This document shows positions 1 through 8,273 of a stretch of 64,000 nucleotides of DNA, piece by piece. Made by a program: the position numbers and the translations under genes. The notes under the pieces were generated by a model, which saw only the letters and a program-made list of their open reading frames with translations, had not been told where the DNA came from and made no database searches. The stretch is from contig NZ_JAHWUS010000001.1 of the NCBI RefSeq assembly GCF_019455445.1, positions 434,001-498,000 on the forward strand. The letters run 5' to 3'. The DNA comes from Pseudaquidulcibacter saccharophilus (GTDB taxonomy: Bacteria > Pseudomonadota > Alphaproteobacteria > Caulobacterales > Aquidulcibacteraceae). Position 1 is the stretch's first letter. Each line of letters opens with the position of its first letter.

Positions 1-1
1 T

Positions 2-490
2 ATGTCTTTGCCAATAAATATATTGCTGGTTGATGATAATCAACATATGCGTAAACTCTTACGAGAAATGCTTAAGGCAATTGGGATTGATTCAGTGCGT
101 GAGGCATCGGATCCCGTTGAGGCATTAGAAAGTATGAGTACGTCTCATTATGATCTTCTAATTGTGGATTTATCAATGCCAATGATTGATGGCATCGAGT
201 TCATAAAAATGATACGTACTGGCGCCGATAGCCAGAATCCATTCCTTCCAATCCTTATGGTTACTGGTCACTCTGAAAGGTCAAAGGTAATTGGTGCACG
301 CGATGCCGGCGTAAACGAATTTATGGTAAAGCCAGTCACCGCGAAAAACCTTTTGCTTCGTATTCAATCAATTATTGACAATCCACGTCCTTTTATCCGC
401 ACTTCCTCATATTTTGGCCCGGATAGACGACGTGTGCAAAAAGCAAATTATGAGGGGCCTTGGCGCAGAAAAGACGATACAGTGGCATAA
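2..490 (+). CDS. CheY-like response regulator with C-terminal basic tail
   Basis: Single receiver domain (about residues 5-125) that should accept a phosphoryl group from a histidine kinase. The acidic pair D11/D12, phospho-acceptor D56 (context VDLSMP), switch T88 and conserved K110 (VKP) are all present. No DNA-binding domain follows; instead a tail of about 35 residues carries the motifs YFGPDRRR and YEGPWRRKD, a pattern I associate with alphaproteobacterial receiver proteins. The window begins one base before the ATG, so neither the SD nor a longer reading frame can be checked. Its partner kinase and output are unknown. It lies upstream of the sugar-phosphate mutase and Tad pilus genes, which hints at, but does not prove, a role in surface attachment or motility. 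Confidence 0.85.
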   Translation: MSLPINILLVDDNQHMRKLLREMLKAIGIDSVREASDPVEALESMSTSHYDLLIVDLSMPMIDGIEFIKMIRTGADSQNPFLPILMVTGHSERSKVIGARDAGVNEFMVKPVTAKNLLLRIQSIIDNPRPFIRTSSYFGPDRRRVQKANYEGPWRRKDDTVA

Positions 491-578
491 ACTGCCTAAT
501 ATCGTCTCAAATCTCATATTGTGACATCATTTTGCTTGTATAGTCATAATCATCGTTATATTTGTCGGTTATTGGGTT

Positions 579-600
579 CGGAACTAATCAATTAGTTCTG
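579..600. promoter_or_regulatory. Inverted repeat upstream of the phosphomannomutase gene
   Basis: GAACTAAT (581-588) and ATTAGTTC (591-598) form a perfect 8-bp inverted repeat with a 2-base centre. No T-run follows, so it is not a Rho-independent terminator. It sits about 35 bases before the likely start of the next gene and could be an operator, but no regulator is known. The rest of the 490-635 gap shows nothing else I can support. Confidence 0.35.
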
Positions 601-634
601 ATACTTTATGCATAGTTTTAAAATGGGAAAAAAT

Positions 635-2152
635 ATGAAAACGCCTGTATCCTCATTGCTGCCAAATACTTTTGATTTTGAGAACACACCACTTGTTAAG
701 CCAACTGGTTTTCGCGAATATGATGCACGTTGGTGGTTTGGTATTATAGGCAACGATAAGGTTCCTGAACTTAACCTTTTGGGTGTTGAGGCATTGGGTC
801 TTGGTCTTGGCACATTGTTGCACGAATATGGCGCAACAAAAGTTGTGGTTGGGCATGATTTCCGTTTTTATTCTTTGACTATTAAAAAGTCGCTTACTAT
901 TGGGCTTATGCGCGCTGGCTGCGAGGTTTTGGATATTGGCTTGGCCCTTTCTCCAGTTGCTTATTATGCACAGTTTGCGCTTGATGCCCCTGCGGTTGCT
1001 ATGGTTACTGCAAGCCATAATGAAAATGGCTGGACGGGTGTTAAAATGGGTGCAAAGCGCCCGCTTACTTTTGGTCCTGATGAAATGGGTCGCCTAAAAG
1101 AAATTGTTCTTGAGGGTAAGTTTGCCCCGCGTGCTGGTGGTTCTTTAACCTATGTTGAAGGCATGAAAGAGCGCTATATCAAGGCGCTTGTTGGTGATTT
1201 TAAACTTAAAAAACCTATCAAAGTTATTGCGGCGTGCGGCAATGGCGCGGCGGGTGCATATGCACCAGAGGCATTGCGGATGATGGGTGCCGACGTAATC
1301 GAGATGGATTGTAATCTTGATTATACTTTCCCGAAATATAACCCAAACCCTGAAGATGTTGAAATGCTTCATTCAATGGCGGAACAAGTGCGCGAAACCG
1401 GTGCAGAAGTTGCCTTTGGTTTTGATGGTGATGGCGATCGTTGTGGCGTGGTTGATGACAAAGGTGAAGAGATTTTTGCCGATAAAATTGGTCTTTTGGT
1501 GGCGCGCGATATTTCAAAAACCCACAAAGGTGCAACTTTTGTTGTCGATGTAAAATCGACCGGCGCATATGAAATTGACCCTGTATTAAAAGAAAATAAT
1601 GTGACGGTTGATTATTATAAAACTGGGCACTCATACATCAAACGCCGCACTACCGAACTTAACGCCATTGCTGGTTTTGAAAAATCGGGCCACTTCTTTT
1701 TCCGTGCACCATATGGCCTTGGTTATGATGATGGTATTGTTGCCGCCAAAGCAGTTTTACAAATGCTTGATAATGCCAATGGCGCAAAACTTTCTGAATT
1801 AAAACAAGATTTACCAAAGACATGGACTTCTATTACAATGTCTTGCCATTGCGATGACGAAATTAAATATGGCATCGTTGATAAAATTGTTGCTGGTTTT
1901 GAAAAACTTGCTGCTGATGGCGGTAAGATTTTGGGAACTGATATTAAAAACGTCAACACAATTAATGGCGCCCGTGTTAATCTTGTAAATGGTTCATTTG
2001 TTTTAGTTCGTGCATCTTCAAACAAACCTGAATTGGTTGTAGTTGTTGAAAGCACAATTTCAGAACAAGATATGAAAGATTTGTTCCATAAGGGCGTTAA
2101 ACCATTACTTGACACCTATCCAGAAATTGGTGGATTTAACCAAACTGTATAA
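635..2152 (+). CDS. Phosphomannomutase/phosphoglucomutase
   Basis: Alpha-D-phosphohexomutase family enzyme that interconverts hexose 6-phosphate and 1-phosphate (mannose and/or glucose), feeding nucleotide-sugar synthesis for surface polysaccharide. Counting from the ATG at 635, the phosphoserine loop TASHNENG is at 125-132 (Ser127), the metal loop DGDGDR at 264-269, the sugar-binding loop FEKSGH at 348-353 and the phosphate-binding loop RASSNKPE at 459-466, so all four active-site loops are intact. In-frame ATGs exist at 608 and 623, but only the one at 635 has a purine-rich GGGA about 6 bases upstream. A DUF599 gene follows after 8 bases, suggesting co-transcription. Sequence alone does not settle mannose versus glucose preference. 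Confidence 0.9.
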   Translation: MKTPVSSLLPNTFDFENTPLVKPTGFREYDARWWFGIIGNDKVPELNLLGVEALGLGLGTLLHEYGATKVVVGHDFRFYSLTIKKSLTIGLMRAGCEVLDIGLALSPVAYYAQFALDAPAVAMVTASHNENGWTGVKMGAKRPLTFGPDEMGRLKEIVLEGKFAPRAGGSLTYVEGMKERYIKALVGDFKLKKPIKVIAACGNGAAGAYAPEALRMMGADVIEMDCNLDYTFPKYNPNPEDVEMLHSMAEQVRETGAEVAFGFDGDGDRCGVVDDKGEEIFADKIGLLVARDISKTHKGATFVVDVKSTGAYEIDPVLKENNVTVDYYKTGHSYIKRRTTELNAIAGFEKSGHFFFRAPYGLGYDDGIVAAKAVLQMLDNANGAKLSELKQDLPKTWTSITMSCHCDDEIKYGIVDKIVAGFEKLAADGGKILGTDIKNVNTINGARVNLVNGSFVLVRASSNKPELVVVVESTISEQDMKDLFHKGVKPLLDTYPEIGGFNQTV

Positions 2153-2160
2153 GGCAATAT

Positions 2161-2874
2161 ATGCAAAAAGCCGATTATATTGCACTTTTAATATTTGCTG
2201 TTTGTTGGTTTGGCTATGAACCATTATTGCGTACTATTGGAACGCATGCCGGGTTAATAGCCAAACATATTAGTGTGCTACGTCAACAATGGATGCGTAA
2301 TTTCATTACACGTGAAGTGAAATTATTTGATTCCAATCTATTGGGGCATTCGGTAAATTCTGCCAGCTTTTTTGCATCTGCTAACCTTATTTTGATTGCG
2401 GCAATTGCCGGTGCAATTTTTGAAGGGCAGGTTCCCAAAAGCATCGTAAATTCATTAGGTATCGAGGCGTCAAGCCGCATTGTTTTAGACATAAAATTTG
2501 CGATTATATTATTATGCTTGGCGCGCGGCTTCTTTAATTTTACTTGGGCAATTCGGCAAATGAATTATTGCGCCGCAGCTATGGGCGCGGTTCCACATGA
2601 TTTAACCCGCGAAGAAGCGGAAGAAACATCTCTGGCCTTGGCGCAAATTGTCGAACCTGCCATGAGCCATTTTTCACAAGGCGTTCGTGGTTATTATTTC
2701 TCTATCGCGGCGGCGATGTGGCTGTATGGTCCGTGGTTTTTTATTTTGGGAACAATGGGTGCGGTCGGGCTTTTGTTATGGCGGCAATCAGCATCAAGTT
2801 CTGCGGGTGGTCTAAAGTCTTTACGTATTATACTAGAGAAATATCAAAGCCGAAAAAATGATGAGCAAGGTTAA
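2161..2874 (+). CDS. DUF599 family integral membrane protein
   Basis: A 237-residue inner-membrane protein that matches the DUF599 family by overall pattern. Hydrophobic helices lie near residues 5-22, 68-88, 108-128 and 188-213. Between them are amphipathic segments, including an R/W-rich stretch with RQQWMRNF near residue 41 and a conserved-looking region around the ANLILIAAIAGAIFEG helix. No enzymatic motif is visible and the family has no established function. The start ATG is only 8 bases after the mutase stop, so the two genes are probably one transcript. It may be functionally tied to polysaccharide or envelope metabolism, but that is inference from position only. Confidence 0.8.
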   Translation: MQKADYIALLIFAVCWFGYEPLLRTIGTHAGLIAKHISVLRQQWMRNFITREVKLFDSNLLGHSVNSASFFASANLILIAAIAGAIFEGQVPKSIVNSLGIEASSRIVLDIKFAIILLCLARGFFNFTWAIRQMNYCAAAMGAVPHDLTREEAEETSLALAQIVEPAMSHFSQGVRGYYFSIAAAMWLYGPWFFILGTMGAVGLLLWRQSASSSAGGLKSLRIILEKYQSRKNDEQG

Positions 2875-2935
2875 TAAGGTGTATTTGGTATATTAAAGTA
2901 ATAATTTCCTAAGCCTTTTATGATACCAAGTATTT

Positions 2936-3463
2936 ATGATTGGACACTTTGCGATTGATTATACCAATATTGCTGGCCTTGCCGCAGGTGCGCTTTTTTG
3001 TGTGTTCCTTATTGTTGCCGCCGTTGGCGATATAAAGAGTTTCACAATTACCAACAGTTTTAACATGCTGTTCTTTTCTAGCTTTTTTATTGTTGCCCCA
3101 ATTTTAGGTCTCGGACTAGACGATATTTTCTATCATCTAATGGTTGCAGCGGCTGCTTTTATGATTTGTTTTGCATTATTTGCATTGGGTCTTTTTGGCG
3201 GCGGTGATGTAAAGCTTGTGGGCGCAACTGCTATTTGGTTGGGATCGGCCCCAATGATGGTTTATGCCTTTTATACTGCCATCTTTGGCGGGGTGTTGGC
3301 ATTAATACTTTTAACTGCAAGATTTATAAGTAGTAAAGCCGGTTTGCCAAGAAATCCAAAATGGTTGCGTCAATTATTAAGGAAGCATTCGGCAATTCCA
3401 TATGGTGTTGCATTATGTATTGGCGGCATCTGTGCTTTGCCACAAGTAACTTGGCTTCACTAG
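2936..3463 (+). CDS. cpaA: Prepilin peptidase CpaA/TadV (A24 aspartic protease)
   Basis: Polytopic membrane protease that cleaves the leader of Flp pilins and pseudopilins before Tad pilus assembly. The two catalytic aspartates are visible as D32 in GDIKSFTITN and D91 in FGGGDVKL (the GGGD signature of A24 peptidases). At 175 residues it has the short CpaA form without the N-methylation and zinc domain of PilD. About five or six hydrophobic helices span the protein. It is the first gene of the pilus cluster but is separated from cpaB by about 200 bases, so cpaB likely has its own promoter as well. No strong SD precedes the ATG. Confidence 0.9.
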   Translation: MIGHFAIDYTNIAGLAAGALFCVFLIVAAVGDIKSFTITNSFNMLFFSSFFIVAPILGLGLDDIFYHLMVAAAAFMICFALFALGLFGGGDVKLVGATAIWLGSAPMMVYAFYTAIFGGVLALILLTARFISSKAGLPRNPKWLRQLLRKHSAIPYGVALCIGGICALPQVTWLH

Positions 3464-3669
3464 CTTACGAAACTATAAATAATTTCTCTTTAGTCATTTC
3501 CTAATTATTAAAAAACAAAGTTAATTTTGTTAACCACTTTTTAGACCTTCTTATCCTAAGGTTATAAAAATTTCATCCAAACTGATTCGATTCAGTCTGT
3601 TTTTTGAGCAAAAATCTATTCAAAAACAACTGTTTTCAAGGGAAACGAACGGTTTGTGGAGGCTAAGAA
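3464..3669 (+). promoter_or_regulatory. Leader/promoter region of the cpaB-tadC operon
   Basis: This 206-base AT-rich gap has no coding potential and no Flp pilin gene. Two GATTC sites are immediately adjacent at 3584-3588 and 3589-3593 and sit inside the inverted repeat ACTGA (3581-3585) / TCAGT (3592-3596). GANTC is the target of the CcrM methyltransferase in alphaproteobacteria, so this could couple pilus expression to DNA methylation state. A TTAA-N5-TTAA pair near 3521-3533 resembles, but does not match, the CtrA box (N7 spacing). A strong SD, GGAGG at 3657-3661, precedes the GTG start of cpaB. Confidence 0.5.
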
Positions 3670-4536
3670 GTGAACGTTAAACAAATTGCGATTATTGGCG
3701 TAGCATTGGTTGTCGCGGGTGGGGCATTCGTTTTCACCCAAAATCAACAACCGAAACAGATTGCACAAGCCGTCACCGCGCCGGCGATTAACACTGTTAA
3801 AGTGTTGGTATCCAATCAAGATTTAGCGGTGGGTACGCGAATTACCAAAGATTCTTTAATTTGGCGCGATTGGCCAAGCGATGCGGTTGGCCCAACATTC
3901 ATCACCCAAGGAAAAGATCCAAAAGCGCTTGAGCATTTTGTAGGTTCGGTCGTAAAAGTACAATTAGCAATCGGTGAGCCAATTGTGGGCGGAAAACTCG
4001 TTATTGCTGACCCTAAAAATGGCATCTTGGCGGCACTTTTAACACCTGGGATGCGTGCAGTAACAATTAACGTTAAAACCAATACTTCTGTGGCAGGTTT
4101 CATCCTTCCTGAAAACCGCGTTGATGTCATTCTAACAAGAACCATTGCTTTCCCTAATGGCTCTCAGACTGTTAACCGCACGGTTTCTTCAACAATTCTT
4201 GAAAATGTTCGTGTCTTGGCAATCGACCAAAGAGTGATGCAGGAAAAGGGGCAACAGGCGATGACGGGTTCTTCTGCAACCTTGGAATTATCGCCAGCAG
4301 ATTCCGAAAGATTATCACAGGCCGACAGCCTTGGTGAAATTTCATTGGCATTGCGCTCTTATGCTGATGCAAATGGGCCAACTGTTGCCAGACCAAATGC
4401 TTTGGCGCTTTCTCAACCTGCACCGCCAACACAAAAAAATGGCACACAAATGAATCCTGAGGGCGTACCAAACACAACTCCTTCGCCAATGGCACAAGCG
4501 GAAAGTGGCGTAAAAGTTTACCGAGGTGGTCAATGA
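3670..4536 (+). CDS. cpaB: Tad pilus assembly protein CpaB/RcpC
   Basis: Periplasmic component of the Tad secretion channel. An N-terminal hydrophobic anchor (about residues 5-24) is followed by an SAF-type domain (about 45-115, containing VLVSNQDLAVGTRITKDSL) and an RcpC/CpaB core with GMRAVTINV near 120-127. The C-terminal 50 residues are Pro/Ala/Gln-rich and look disordered. It starts with GTG at 3670, supported by GGAGG with 8-base spacing. The stop overlaps the cpaC start (ATGA), implying translational coupling. Length (288 residues) is normal for the family. Confidence 0.92.
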   Translation: MNVKQIAIIGVALVVAGGAFVFTQNQQPKQIAQAVTAPAINTVKVLVSNQDLAVGTRITKDSLIWRDWPSDAVGPTFITQGKDPKALEHFVGSVVKVQLAIGEPIVGGKLVIADPKNGILAALLTPGMRAVTINVKTNTSVAGFILPENRVDVILTRTIAFPNGSQTVNRTVSSTILENVRVLAIDQRVMQEKGQQAMTGSSATLELSPADSERLSQADSLGEISLALRSYADANGPTVARPNALALSQPAPPTQKNGTQMNPEGVPNTTPSPMAQAESGVKVYRGGQ

Positions 4537-6143
4537 TAACCAATAAATCCAAACTTATATATTTGTCATCTGCTGCATTTGCGTGCTTGGCTATTGTCGC
4601 GCCAACATCATTTGCAAATGCGCAGTCCACAGGTAATATCGCAATCACCGCGCAGGCGGGTTCACAACGACTTATTTTGCCAAAAGGTAAATCCGCAATT
4701 ATCGACCTTCCGGTTGAGGCGCGTGATGTTGTGGTGGCTGACCCCAAAGTAGCTGATGCGGTTATGCGAACTTCAAAACGTGGGTTTATTCTTGGCAATG
4801 ACCTTGGTGAGACCAATGTTTATTTCCTTGATGCCCAAGGTCGTCAAATCCTTACATTAGAGGTTCGGGTTGCACGTGATACCTCTGAACTTGATGCCTT
4901 GGTACAAAAGCTTGTTCCTGATGCACGTGTAACATTTGATGCGGTTGGTGAAAGTATAATTATCAATGGCAATGTTCCAAATGCAGGTGTTGCCGACAAA
5001 GTTTATCAGATTTCAAAACAATATGCCGGCGGTGACGAGAAAAAAGTCGTCAATATGATGAATATCATGTCCTCTGATCAAGTGATGCTTCAGGTGCGTA
5101 TTATCGAGATGCAACGTAGTGTCCTTAAACAGCTTGGTATAAACCTCGCGGCTACTAACTTGCTTAACAAAATGCTTCCAGATGATTGGGGCCTGAATTT
5201 CGCAACTACTAACGGTTTTTCTGTGAACGGTTCATTCCTTGGCGGTACGGCGCTTGGTTCTAGTTGGGCGAAAAATCTTGTTGTGCCAAATAGTGTGACC
5301 TTTAACTCTGCGACTGCGGGAACAATGCCGGTTGCTACTGCGGGTGTTGGTGGTTATTCACGGACCTATGATCCAGACACTGGTCTTTTCACCACAACAT
5401 ATGGTGCGGGTACTGTTGTTCAGGATCAAAGCGCAAATTCAAATATTCAGGCAATGGAACGTGTTGGCCTTGCCCGCACTTTGGCCGAACCTAATTTGAT
5501 TGCTACAACCGGGGAATCGTCAAAATTCCTTGCGGGTGGTGAGTTTCCGGTTCCGGTAGCACAGGATGGAAACAAAATTTCGGTTTCATTCAAACCATTT
5601 GGTGTTGGCCTTGGATTTACTCCGGTTGTAATCAGCCAAGACAGAATTACGCTTAAGGTTTCGACCGAAGTTTCAGAAATTTCGACAACTGTTTCTTACC
5701 GCCAACCAGATTCAACAATTACCAATGCCGATGGAACAACTTCAATCGTGCAAGGGCTTTCAATCCCTGGCGTGACAACACGTCGTGCCGAGGCAACAAT
5801 GGAAATCCCATCTGGTAAATCAATGATGATGGCGGGTCTTATTCAACAAGATCAACGCACCGCGATTGAAGGGGTTCCAGGGATGAAAGATTTGCCAGTT
5901 CTTGGTAATTTGTTCCGGTCTCGTGACTTTGTGAATAAAGAAACTGAATTGGTAATAATTGTAACGCCATACATCGTTAAACCGACCACAATGGATAAAC
6001 TTAAGACACCAGGCGATGGTTTCGCGCCGGCATCCGAAGCATCAACTTTGTTACTTGGCCGCTTAAACAGAATTGTAAAACCATCATCCACCAGCACACC
6101 TGAAGGTACGTATAACGCACCTGTCGGGCATGTTCTTCAATAA
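4533..6143 (+). CDS. cpaC: Tad pilus outer-membrane secretin CpaC
   Basis: Outer-membrane secretin through which the Flp pilus passes. A signal peptide covers about residues 1-30 (ending FANAQS). The pilus-formation N-terminal domain (about 40-115, with SAIIDLPVEARDVVVADP) is followed by a BON/N-ring-like region and the secretin domain (about 290-490, including VPGMKDLPVLGNLF). The region around 205-285 is Gly/Asn/Thr-rich and may be a lineage-specific insert. It overlaps cpaB by 4 bases. The cpaD reading frame opens near the end of cpaC, but its likely start lies just after the cpaC stop. Confidence 0.93.
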   Translation: MITNKSKLIYLSSAAFACLAIVAPTSFANAQSTGNIAITAQAGSQRLILPKGKSAIIDLPVEARDVVVADPKVADAVMRTSKRGFILGNDLGETNVYFLDAQGRQILTLEVRVARDTSELDALVQKLVPDARVTFDAVGESIIINGNVPNAGVADKVYQISKQYAGGDEKKVVNMMNIMSSDQVMLQVRIIEMQRSVLKQLGINLAATNLLNKMLPDDWGLNFATTNGFSVNGSFLGGTALGSSWAKNLVVPNSVTFNSATAGTMPVATAGVGGYSRTYDPDTGLFTTTYGAGTVVQDQSANSNIQAMERVGLARTLAEPNLIATTGESSKFLAGGEFPVPVAQDGNKISVSFKPFGVGLGFTPVVISQDRITLKVSTEVSEISTTVSYRQPDSTITNADGTTSIVQGLSIPGVTTRRAEATMEIPSGKSMMMAGLIQQDQRTAIEGVPGMKDLPVLGNLFRSRDFVNKETELVIIVTPYIVKPTTMDKLKTPGDGFAPASEASTLLLGRLNRIVKPSSTSTPEGTYNAPVGHVLQ

Positions 6144-6168
6144 TCGGGCTAAAGAAATGGAACTGACT

Positions 6169-6855
6169 ATGAAAAATAAGCAGAAAGCTATGATAAGTCT
6201 GATAGCACTTTTGGCATTAGGGGCTTGTGCCACTTCGATGAGAAAAGACGTTGAAAAGGAAAATCAAAGTGTGATTGATACACGCACATTCCTTGACGCT
6301 CATCGTCCTGAAGTAACACAAACAGAATCCAGAATTATGCTGTTCGGCGATGGGGGCAGATTAAGCCCAAAAGATATCGCGAATATTAAATCTTTTGCCG
6401 AAGAATTTATTACGGTTGGTCGCGGTACGGTTGTGGTTTCATATCCGCAAGGTGGCGCAAATACTGGCGAAATTAGCGGATTGGTTCGTGAAACCCAGAA
6501 AGAATTATATAGCGCCGGCGTTGATTTCAAAAATATGAGCTTTGGAACATATAGCGCAACAGGTCAAAAAGACCCTGTGATGGTTTCATTTGCCCGTTAT
6601 CAGGCAAAAGAAGTTGAATGTGTGCCTTGGTCACAAATCGACCCGAAAAAAACTGCAAATAATAGCACTACCGTGAATTTTGGATGTGCCACACACGCAA
6701 ATATTGCCGCAATGGTTGCTGACCCTGGTGATTTACTGGGCGATCGTGAACTTGGCAAAGATGATGCTGCAAGAACACAAGTCGGCATTGATAAATATCG
6801 AAAAGGCGAATTGCCTGAAGTCTCTGGAACTGTCTCCGGCGGAGGTAAACAGTAA
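6169..6855 (+). CDS. cpaD: Tad pilus lipoprotein CpaD
   Basis: Outer-membrane lipoprotein of the Tad apparatus that supports the CpaC secretin. From the ATG at 6169 the protein begins MKNKQK and has a lipoprotein signal ending LLALGAC, with Cys22 as the expected lipidated residue. The body carries the CpaD-family pattern with conserved Arg/Gly segments and a late pair of cysteines (ECVPW and FGCATHANI). In-frame ATGs at 6130 and 6157 would only lengthen the signal; 6169 gives the best signal peptide and has GGAA about 7 bases upstream. Its TAA overlaps the cpaE start by one base. Confidence 0.88.
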   Translation: MKNKQKAMISLIALLALGACATSMRKDVEKENQSVIDTRTFLDAHRPEVTQTESRIMLFGDGGRLSPKDIANIKSFAEEFITVGRGTVVVSYPQGGANTGEISGLVRETQKELYSAGVDFKNMSFGTYSATGQKDPVMVSFARYQAKEVECVPWSQIDPKKTANNSTTVNFGCATHANIAAMVADPGDLLGDRELGKDDAARTQVGIDKYRKGELPEVSGTVSGGGKQ

Positions 6856-8264
6856 TGATGCAAGAAAAGCATAATAATAACTGGCAGGATGAACTTGAGC
6901 TCGAAGGTTTGGATATCAAAGACGAGCCATTTGATTTTGACAATGAAATCGACTTTATCACCGCTGTTGACGATGGCATCGAAGATGTCGGGTCTGCACA
7001 CGATTTTGATACTTCGGCATTTGAAGAGACCTATATTGGTGAATTGGCGCGCGGTGGCGATCAGCCAGTTCCACGTATTTCCATTCAGGTATTCTGCGAA
7101 CGTGCTGAAACCGCACAATTAATGCAATCGGCATCAACCGACCGCCGAATTGCAAAAGCAACCGTAACCGTTTCAATGGGCGGTATGAATGCGGCAATTG
7201 ATTTTTATCAAACTCAAGCGGTTCCAAACTTGATTATTGTTGAAAGTACGGCACCATCACAGGCATTATTAACACAATTGGATCAATTGGCATCGCTTTG
7301 TGATGATGGCGTGAAAGTTATTTTGATTGGTCAGGCGAACGATATTGGTCTTTACCGCGAATTATTGCGTCGTGGCGTTTCTGAATATCTTGTGCCGCCA
7401 TTACAGCCATTACAAATTATTCGCGCTATTTCATCGCTTTATATTGATCCATCAAAGCCATTCTTGGGCCAAACAATCGTGTTTGTTGGCGCAAAAGGCG
7501 GCACAGGTTCATCAACTGTTGCACACAATGTTGCATGGTGTATGGCAGAGCATGCACGGGTTAATACAACGCTTGTGGATTTAGATTTATCTTTTGGAAC
7601 CACAGGTCTTGATTTCAACGTTGATTCTGCAAACACGGTTGCCGAAGCATTAGAAGCGCCAGAACGGATTGACGACGTATTGCTAGATCGTCTTTTAACC
7701 CGCTTTACCGAGCGTTTGACATTGTTCACCGCACCGGGTGCACTTGATAAGCAGTTTGATATTCATCAAGAAGCCTATGAAGTCTTAATCGATGGTGTAA
7801 GACGTGGTGTTCCGTTTGTGGTCATTGATATGCCACATGTCTGGAGCGAATGGTCAAAACATACGCTTATAAATGCGGATGAGGTTGTGATTGTTTGTGA
7901 ACCAGATTTGGCAGGTTTAAGAAATGCAAAAAACATTTTTGACCAAGTGAAATCGGTTCGTCCGAATGATTCTTTGCCAAAAATCGTTCTAAACAAAGTT
8001 GGCGTTCCAAAGCGCCCTGAAATCCCTGTAAAAGATTTTGGAAGCGCAATCGGTACAGAGCCGGTATTGGTATTGCCATTCGATCCTTTGTTGTTTGGTA
8101 CTGCTGCCAATAATGGTCAAATGGTTGCCGAAGTTGGCCCACAATCAAAATGCCTTGAAGGTTTTGATTATCTTGCCGCAAGCTTTACTGGTCGTGCGCC
8201 ACAAAAAAAGGAAAAGACTTCGGTCTTTGACAAATTAAAATCACTTAAATTTGGGCAAGGTTAG
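6855..8264 (+). CDS. cpaE: Tad pilus localisation ATPase CpaE/TadZ
   Basis: MinD/ParA-like ATPase that positions the Tad secretion complex at the pole. Residues 1-70 are acidic and probably disordered. About 75-195 form an atypical receiver-like domain without a full set of phosphorylation residues. About 205-440 form the ATPase, with the deviant Walker A KGGTGSS at 214-220. Both the ATG at 6855 and the one at 6858 are usable; a good SD, GGAGG at 6840-6844, lies upstream. The start overlaps the last base of the cpaD stop, so translation is coupled. Confidence 0.92.
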   Translation: MMQEKHNNNWQDELELEGLDIKDEPFDFDNEIDFITAVDDGIEDVGSAHDFDTSAFEETYIGELARGGDQPVPRISIQVFCERAETAQLMQSASTDRRIAKATVTVSMGGMNAAIDFYQTQAVPNLIIVESTAPSQALLTQLDQLASLCDDGVKVILIGQANDIGLYRELLRRGVSEYLVPPLQPLQIIRAISSLYIDPSKPFLGQTIVFVGAKGGTGSSTVAHNVAWCMAEHARVNTTLVDLDLSFGTTGLDFNVDSANTVAEALEAPERIDDVLLDRLLTRFTERLTLFTAPGALDKQFDIHQEAYEVLIDGVRRGVPFVVIDMPHVWSEWSKHTLINADEVVIVCEPDLAGLRNAKNIFDQVKSVRPNDSLPKIVLNKVGVPKRPEIPVKDFGSAIGTEPVLVLPFDPLLFGTAANNGQMVAEVGPQSKCLEGFDYLAASFTGRAPQKKEKTSVFDKLKSLKFGQG

Positions 8265-8273
8265 GATTTCAAC

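Noticed and set aside
3516-3536. A CtrA binding site
   Set aside because: TTAA half-sites are 5 bases apart, not 7 as in the CtrA consensus.
4172-4816. A 214-codon minus-strand ORF
   Set aside because: Antisense shadow of cpaB/cpaC, which carry clear family motifs; no SD.
6600-7118. A 172-codon minus-strand ORF
   Set aside because: Shadow of cpaD/cpaE with no SD or recognisable motif.
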